Source of the DNA: Plazaster borealis
Lineage: Eukaryota > Echinodermata > Asteroidea > Forcipulatida > Labidiasteridae
Assembly (NCBI GenBank): GCA_021014325.1
Contig: CM037460.1
Coordinates: 23,102,544-23,166,543 of the forward strand
DNA length: 64,000 nt
Direction of reading: 5' to 3'
In this document: positions 34,801-43,800 of the stretch, in pieces
Layout of the letters: each line of letters begins with the position of its first letter
Numbering within the stretch: the stretch's first letter is position 1
Translations under genes and position numbers: made by a program
The notes under the pieces: generated by a model
The model's input: only the letters and a program-made list of their open reading frames with translations
Database searches by the model: none
Told to the model about the DNA's origin: nothing

Positions 34801-37800
34801 TTGCGTCCCGTATAGTCCAGGTACTCAAAGAGAGGGGCAAAGTACTCCAGCTTGAGGAGGGTGAGGATGTTGTTGTAGGTGTCCACGGGGATCTTCAGCA
34901 TGCGTGTCAGCTCCTTGGCGACAGGGCTGGAGTGTGCTAGTGACCCACTGTTTGAAGTGAACCAAAACAAAAAATGGGAGATCTAAATTACAAACTGGAC
35001 TTCTAGGTTTGTGCTAAGATAGATATGTAAGTAAAGTAAAGACTGTCCCAAGCCAATATGGCTCATCAGGCCGGTGTTTAAACTTGGTTTCCTTGGCATT
35101 ATTAAACGACTGAGAATATTTCTATTCCCCCTGGACAGGATGCCAGTCCATCGCAGGTTACTCCCAGCTCTCGCCGGTACCCATTTGTACTCCAGGGTGG
35201 AGAGAAGCAATAATGATAAAGTGCCTTGCTCAAGGAAACAAGTGTCACGACCGGGACTCAAAACCACACTCTGCTGATCAGAAACACCAGAGCTCGAGTC
35301 CGATGCTCTTAACCGCTCGGCCACGACACACCACAGATGGATAAGTGCTTATGATGAAATGGATCTAGAGACTGTTTTCAAAGGAAAATGATTTTGGGTT
35401 GAACAAAGAAAAATTTACTAGAGCGGGACTTGAACCTGCGACCTCCGGATTAACATGCCAGCGCTCTACCAACTGAGCTATCTAGCTCTATGTCGGCAGT
35501 CTCCCTATTTTGTTGGTATCTTTGTTCGGGGATGCCAGTCAGAAGAAATAGAACCTTTAACTGCCGTGTAGCCAGGGATCACACCCAAGTTTACGATACA
35601 ACCTGGGAAGCAGCAGCCAAGGGATCACCTTCAGGGGATGCGATTTTTTTATTTCACAATCAAGTAATGAACCACAAGGAAAAATGACTGGGTAAAGATA
35701 TTGACAAAATAGGGAGACCGTCAACATAGGGCTAGACAGCTCAGTTGTAAAGCGCCGGCACATTAATCCAGAGGTCGTTGGTTCATATCCTGCTCTAGTC
35801 AATTTTTCTTTGTTCAACCCCTAACTATATGAAGTTTACCCAGTCAGTTTCCTTTTCGGTTTCCTATTACTTTATAATTTTATTTTGAGTGTGTAACTGT
35901 AACTTCAATTGAACATTTAACTGGTTGTGATTGCCACCTTTTATACATCAGAAAGATACATTAATGACATACACATTTAAAATCTGGGCTACTAAAACTT
36001 CCTGTCTGCAAGTAAAATGCAGTTTACTAGCCCGAAGCGTTACTTAAAAAAAAAAGTTTGAGCGAAAGACCTGTGATGACCTGGATTCCGAGTGCGACTG
36101 ATTTTGTTTTCAAAAGATAATGATGCAAGTAAGCTTACAGGCCATGATACTTCGTTAGGGTAAGGGCATCAAGGTGTTTTCTCCTTGGTGAAGGGCACCT
36201 CTATGAGGAAATTGTACATTTCTATTCCAACATTTCAAGGGGGACCAAAGGCAATGACTTTTAAAAAGTGCTCTGCTCGTCTTCTGGAGAAACCGATTGA
36301 ATTCTCTAGAAGAAAACAAGAGCATACTGGTCAAAATATTGAGTACAAACCGGCTATTCTAAGCGCCGCCACTACTTAAAGGGATTGTATACGTTTGGTA
36401 ATTGGAACCCACTGTTTTTTTCAATCCTATATAGTTGTAGATATATACTGTACCATAAAACTAACCTGTGAAAATTTCATTTAAAAAGGAGGTAGCGTTT
36501 TTGAGAAAATCTGGAGCGGTTATGTCCACGGAGGAAGAATAATCTGCAGTTGGAATACACTATCTGAGAAACGTTACTGCAGTAACGCTTTCAGATTCAA
36601 ATTTTGGGGGATAAAAAGTGATATATTTTTCCATAACCGCAGTACTTCGAAGTGAAAGTTTCTCAAAATGCATTATACTATCCAAAGCTGCTGTACTTCT
36701 TACCAAGTAAGTTTTTAACGCCATTAATTTTCAGAGTCATTACCAAACATATACAGACCCTTTAAAAGAGATCTTATTCTACATGGTATTACCACAAGTT
36801 TATCTACATTATTAATATTCAATGGTTTTTACCCGTAAAACCGTCTCAGTTCTTAGGATTGGATTGACACGACTGTTTTCAGACTTACTGTTCAATGCCA
36901 AGCTTCTTGAAGATCTCCACCGTTGTGTTAAGCACCTTATCGATGTAGTCTACTCTGTCTTCGTAGCACTTCAGGGCAAGGTTGATGAGGGACACTTGTA
37001 ACTCCACAACATCTTCTGTCGGCATGTCGGGTCGGGCCTGAAAGTTTTAAAGGTCAGGTCATCATTTGGGTTTTGTCAACATAATGCTGATTTCAGTTGA
37101 TACAGTGTCTACTTGTTGAAAAAACAGGAAAAAACACTATCACATTATTTTCATCAAGATCTTTGAATTCATCCACGTTTACCAAAGTGACGGCGAGCAC
37201 CAACCGCATCTCTGGCCACAGCATTCACAAACGAACACCACGGAAATTTGAAACTCCAAAGTCACCTTTACGCAATCTTTGGAGATTCAATTTTTGTTCA
37301 AGCTCCTTTTATTGGTTTCTAATCAACAGGGGCACTTCAGACAAAACAAAGTTCGCAGGATGCTTACTACCATTACAATTTGTTTAACAACTAGGCGTTC
37401 AGATAAAAATTACAGTTTCTTTTCAGTGTCATTACCAAAGTATGACCCTACCTTTAAAAGTGGGAATAACAGGAAGTGATAAGGCCCCCAAAAATATGGT
37501 TTATTTGTCCATAAAAGGGTCCTCAAAAGGTAGGGGCAGTAGGTAGATTTTGTTATTTATTTATTTTGTTTAATATGGATATTGTATATATGGGAATAAT
37601 ATAAACTCATTGGTATTAAAATATTAAGTCCAAACACAAAACACTTTCACTGTATTGAACTCTTTTATTAAATGTCTTTGATTAGTATTTTGTACTAACA
37701 ACTGTTCAACTAACAAGATTTTAAACTTGACAAATTTGTTGGTGATTTTTAATGAAAATAAAAAATTTGAAAAAAAGTTGCGACGCAAATGACGGTTGGT

Positions 37801-40800
37801 CGGACGAGGAAAAATAACAGAATAATTAAAAAAAATTGTTGGCCTCAAAACCAAATTTGTAGGTTGGGGAAGAAGCTCAAAAAACAGAAACTCCTGAGGG
37901 AAGATTGAATACCAAGATCTATCAAAATAAAATACCACCTTTATAATTATAAACAAGACAAATGTTTATGTTTTTTGTTATTTACCTGTATAATAGCAGA
38001 AATCTGCTCCGAGAAGATATCAAATAGTTTGAGTTCAGAGGGAATGCCAGCACTGTCATCTCTGCAGGCAAACAAGGCCAACCTGGAAAAAAAATAAAAT
38101 AAAAATAAAAATCATAAATATGCAACCCTATGCATGTTTGAAAATGATCTCAACACAACTTATTGGTAGGTTCAACCATACCAACACTTTGAGGCCCTCC
38201 CATAATCCCAGACAGTTATACTTGATGTTAGCGCCACCTCTAACATCATCCCCCAAGTAATAAGCCATTATCGCAGTGCAGCTGTCTCTTCTTCCTTCCA
38301 CACAAGTACACTGGGACTAAACTGAGGCTGGACACGGAACAGTCTGGTCACTTCCATGTATCAGCACCTAAAACTCATGACCGTGTAAAGGGGACCCAAT
38401 GAAGATTTCAAGTTTCAGGTTTATTTCCATACTATAATATAAGGCAGTACAATACAAGGGATAACTTGTATGGAATTCAATCATAGTGTGGGGAGGTCAG
38501 ACAAGAAGCCGAAGCTTGTACGAGGTCTGCCCTCTTCGAAAAGAATACATATCAACATCTAGTTACAATCATGAGTTTTCAAATTAGATAAGCAATAATT
38601 ACTATACGCCATTGTTAATAAATAAATAAATTTAATAAATTCATAACCTGATAGATCAATAAATTCAATTATGTCATATTACCATCCTTAACTAAAAGAT
38701 ATTAATAATTTTGTCACATGGCAATTTAAATAATATCCCAAAGCTCCTAGTTATCATAAACCGCATTGAGAAGACATTTTTAAATAATACTTCTTTAAAT
38801 ACTCTATCTGAAGTCAGTGCGCAGGAAGATCGAATTTGGTTCCAAAGGAGAGGTCCCTGGTATCTAACAATTGAAAGGTTATAACTTTACCTTAGATGAA
38901 GTTTATCCGATGCCCTAGTGTTGTAAGTCAGATGGCCTTAGATGAAGTTTATCCGATGCCCTAGTGTTGTATGTTAGATGGCCTTAGATGAAGTTTGATG
39001 CCCTAGTGTTGTGAGTAAGATGGCCTTAGATGAAGTTTATCCGATGCCCTAGTGTTGTGAGTAAGATGGCCTTAGATGAAGTTTATCCGATGCCCTAGTG
39101 TTGTAAGATAGATGGCCACAGCACAAGGACTCTTACCTATCAATGAGTGCGATGATAATATTCTTGACATTGACGCTGTTATTGAGTTCGGCGCATCCCT
39201 TCAGAAACAGGCTCAGGGTCTGTAGATGGAACTCATCTGGAAACACCTATATCAAATCAAGATGGCCAAAAGGGGCAAACTTCAAAACAATGGTTTCTTC
39301 ATAGTTCCACACAATCTGCTGTGGCATATGGAATGGTGTCACACTGTAAAACATAGCATGTGTTATTCTTCACGGATCCACAATCTTCTGTAGAATGTTT
39401 TGAAATGGCGTTTCAGTGAAACATAGAATGTGCAGGGCTTAAATTCGGGAGGGGGGGGATCCACAAGACCGGAGAGCTCAAAATGTTTGCTGGATCGGAA
39501 TTGTTTTTACAAGTACAGAATTGAAATCACACAAAAATAACAATATTATAAAATAGATACCTGACTAGTTAAAATTTAAACTGTTTTAATTTGAACAAGC
39601 ATGTAGAGAAGATTTATCTCATTTGTTTTTGAAAAACTGTAGGGCATTCTGGCCCTGAATTTTTGAAGTTTGGCCAGAGCATTCTGATTTGAAACAAGGT
39701 CTTCGGAATGTTTCCTACTTGGTGTTTATCTTGGTTTAAAAAGCCCTACTGCAATCTGAAGCATTATATATAGTTCTCTCATGATGTTTTTTGTGAAATT
39801 ATAATTACAAAAAATAATAACAAATTGTGGGCATATCAGCACACAAATCACGTGTATCAGCCCGATACGCTAGCTTGTGCATGGGGAGCACCCTGAATAC
39901 TCAATGAAATTTTCCTATATTTTCAAAAGGGTCAAGGGTCAGTTGAACAAAGAGAGAGAGATGAACGATGTGAACTGAGGGGCTGACCAACCTGAATAAT
40001 ACACTCCATGAGATACTCTTGCGCAATGCTGTCTCTACAACTCACACACTGCTCTAAGATATCAGGAAGAACTGTCTGCAAAGTCAAAAAGGCACAGAAA
40101 AGAAAGAAACACAATGTGATCATCCCGAGATAGTGTTAACATAGATTACATTTGTGCCAACCACTGAGGTACACTATATCTAGGGGGCAATAGACCGTTA
40201 TCATGGTGCCGCCATCTTGAATTTCTGCCGTTTAGATCAATGTAACCAAACCGAGGCTGGAAGGAGAAATAGTCTGGTTCCATTTGTACAATGAATGTCA
40301 TTATTCATTGCTGATAAGGAACATGAACAAGATGTTGGTGGATGTTGGTGACATGACCAGAATTTATTTTACAAGACTAGACTTTAAATGAGTAGAACAA
40401 GCATGAAGAGAAGATCTATCTCATTTGTCTTATGTGTAAGTATACTTCGATACTCAACAGAGTTAAATGATATTTCCACAGATTCATAGGAAACCATTTT
40501 TCACAAAGTTATTACACAATGAGGTATAATTATTCAATTGAAAACACAAGATTGCCGGACTTGTACATCTGGAGTTTACTGGCCTGGTGCTAAAATCACT
40601 GGCCTCGGCCTGTGGTCCAGTGTTAATTTCGAGCCCTATGGATGTATAACTACAGCTTTTTAAGAAAAAGACCTTTGTGTTCAGCCTCAAGAGCGTTTTT
40701 GTGACACAAGTTTGTGTGCTTGGGTGACACAAGTTGCCGATGGTAAAGAAGACAGGGCATGAGTGCAGTCGCCAAAAGCCGCTTACATTAAAGGGATTGA

Positions 40801-43800
40801 ATTTGTTTGGTAATTGGAACCCAGTGTTTGTTTCAATCCTATATAGTTGTTGATATATACCATAAAACTAATCTGTGAAAATTTCATTTCAAAAGGTGGT
40901 AGCATTTTTGAGATATTGCCGAAAATCTTGAGAGGTTATGTCCACGCAGGAAGAATAATCTGCATTGGAATACGCTATCTGAGAAACGTTACTGCAGTAA
41001 CGCTTCTCAGATTCAAATTTTTGGGGATAAAAACTTATATCTTTTTCCATAAACGCAGTACTTCGAAGTAAAAAGTCTCTCAAAATGCATTGTACTATCC
41101 AAAGCTGCTGTACTTTTTACCAAGTAAGTTGTTATTGCCATTCATTTTCAGAGTCGTTACCAAATGTATACAGACCCTTTAAGGGAAGTGTTAAAAGGGT
41201 AATCAAACCACATACCTTAAGGTACTTGTTGATGTCTACATTCTCTAGTTGACTAATACGGACTAAGTTGGTGCCAACGAGGATCCGCAATTCTTTCCTT
41301 TCCTTCTCTCTCCGCTCGCGTTCCCTCGAGTGTCCCTGGTGCTGGATTCGAACCCACAGTTTGTTCATCTCTCCAAAGTTCAGGAGGATGAAATCTACGG
41401 AGTCTTCAACTGTCCCGGAGTCATTTTCACTGATGGTTAGAGCAAAAGTTTACAGAATATCATTCATTTATCATTATATTCGGCATCATAATATTAACAA
41501 TTATTATAAGATTTGTATAGCGCTGGTATCTAGAAAACTATTCACTGCACTAAGACCTCAGGGAAAATTAATGATATGCCTGATTGAAAAGGTAAGTTTT
41601 GAGATGTGATCGGAAGGAAGCAATATCAGGTTGTGTTCTAAGAGTCATTGGCAAATTGTTCCATAGATGGGGGGCTGCAACTGAAAAACTTCTATCTCCG
41701 TAAGCTTTCATCCTGGCAGATGGAACCACAAGCAAGTGGGCATTACTTGAGCGTAATTGGCGAACAAGATTGTGATACAAGTTGCTGAAGGTGAAGGTAC
41801 TGGGGAGATGAGCCATTGACAGATTGGTAGGTTATATGAAGGATTTTGTAAATGATGCGCTGTTCAATGGGGAGCCAGTGTAGTGCTTGGAGGACAGGGG
41901 TAATGTGGTCGAACTTACTAGAGCGTGAGATGCACATGGGAAGCAAGGCCGAGATTCCAGCATACCATGGCGGATTATTGGCGTTGGCTTAAAGGTATCG
42001 TACACATTTGGTAATGACTAAAAACAAATCTTAGCATAAAAACTTACTTGGTAACAAGCAACGGAGAGCTGTTGATAGTATAAAACATTGTAGGAAACGA
42101 CTCCCGCTGAAGTAACGTAGTTTTTGAGAAAGAGGTAATTTTTCACTAAAATAATAAAAACTTCATGCAAGAAGTTTTATGCACACAAATTTGTACAACA
42201 AGGGTGTTTTTTCTTTCATCATTTTCTGGCAACTTCGATGACCAATTGAGCCCAAATTTTCACAGGCTTGTTATTTTATGCATATGTTGGGATACACCAA
42301 ATGAGAACACTGGTCTTTGACAATTTCCAAACGTGTTCAGTGCCTTAAAGACCAAGATTTGCCCTATTCATGGTGAAGTCAGGGTTTCAAGGTGTTTCAC
42401 AAAAGAATTACTCCGGAAGTTCTGAATAAATAAAACTAGGCAGAGGCATGGTAAAGATTTCCGTCAGGAAGTGGTTATAGACTGTGCAAGTCTCGTGCAT
42501 ATCGAAAACAAGAAAAAAACTCAAACGAAGACTATATTTTTCTATGAAATCAAATCTTCTTTTAAAATTATGTTTATACAAAATTCTTGAAAATATAAAT
42601 ACCCATAGCAAGTTTTTCAATTTTTGTATAATACAAATAATTTGTTCAAATTAACATTGAAACAAAATTAAAACTTGGGACGAGGATGCTTATTGTTAGA
42701 AACCCCATTTGCCAATCACGCCCTAATGTGTGCGTTTATCACATAGGTTTAATGACAACATGCCCATCAGTTGGGCAGCATTCTTAATATTTTACAAGTA
42801 ACCGGAAACGGAGGTCAAGTCATATTCCCGGGTTTTCATTCGTTATTTTGTTGAATTGGTTTTACTTCAAAATTGTTTATCACTTAGTATTACATTCCCA
42901 ACATCATATATAATTTTCATGGCCATCAACTACGTTAAACTAAAATAATTGACGAAACAAAATTCTGCCCAAGTAAAACTCCATATGGTTGGGACCACAA
43001 TGGTCCCGGAAGCTCAAATATGCGCGAGACTTGCACATTCTATAATACAGTTTAATCTCAATGAAGTGTATTCTTACTTCTCTTCTTTGGTACCATCAGG
43101 CAAGATATTCCGTGTGCATTGTAGGAGGTAGTTCCGGAGGAACAGCCCTCTCAGTGGATGTTGAACTCCACGACACATCTCAACCAGGTCCTTCATGATG
43201 TCTTTACGAGAGTGCTGACTCGTCTTGATATAAACAATTCCTACAGTGATGAGCAGGTATCTGTACATGTGCAAAATGAGAAGAAAAAAAACATCCATTG
43301 TTGCACAGACAAAAACATCTTTAATCTTAAGGCCTTGTCACACGAGGCAATTTACAGGCAACTTGGAGGCAACCAACTGCAGTGCATGTACAAGGAACAC
43401 TTCGGTAGTACAGCAGACATTATTCTATTATTGGAAATCTTATGGGAAACTTTTCAAGGGGCACCAAGGCCAAGACCAGGGGCAACAGAGGCCATGGCCT
43501 CTATAAAATTCCAGGCCCATTTTGGGGGGAAAACTTGATGCACTAATTTACACAGATTAAAATGTACTTGTGCGAATAGCAATAACTTAATCAATATAAC
43601 CAAGGTTATATATAACCAAGGTTATATAGTGCATATAATACTCACAGCCTTGGTACTATGTTACCGGCGTATTGTACCAGTTCGTAGAGGTCAGATATGC
43701 GATGACCTTTCTGGTATTCATCAAGTAGATACTGCTCCAAGTATCTAAGCTCATCACAGACCTGCATATCTGTGACATTATGGTTAAGGTTAACATGGAA

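Noticed and set aside
41568..41946. Host gene on the minus strand inside VPS35 intron 5
   Set aside because: The motifs are those of the C-terminal end of LINE reverse transcriptases, in two frames and without the catalytic part.
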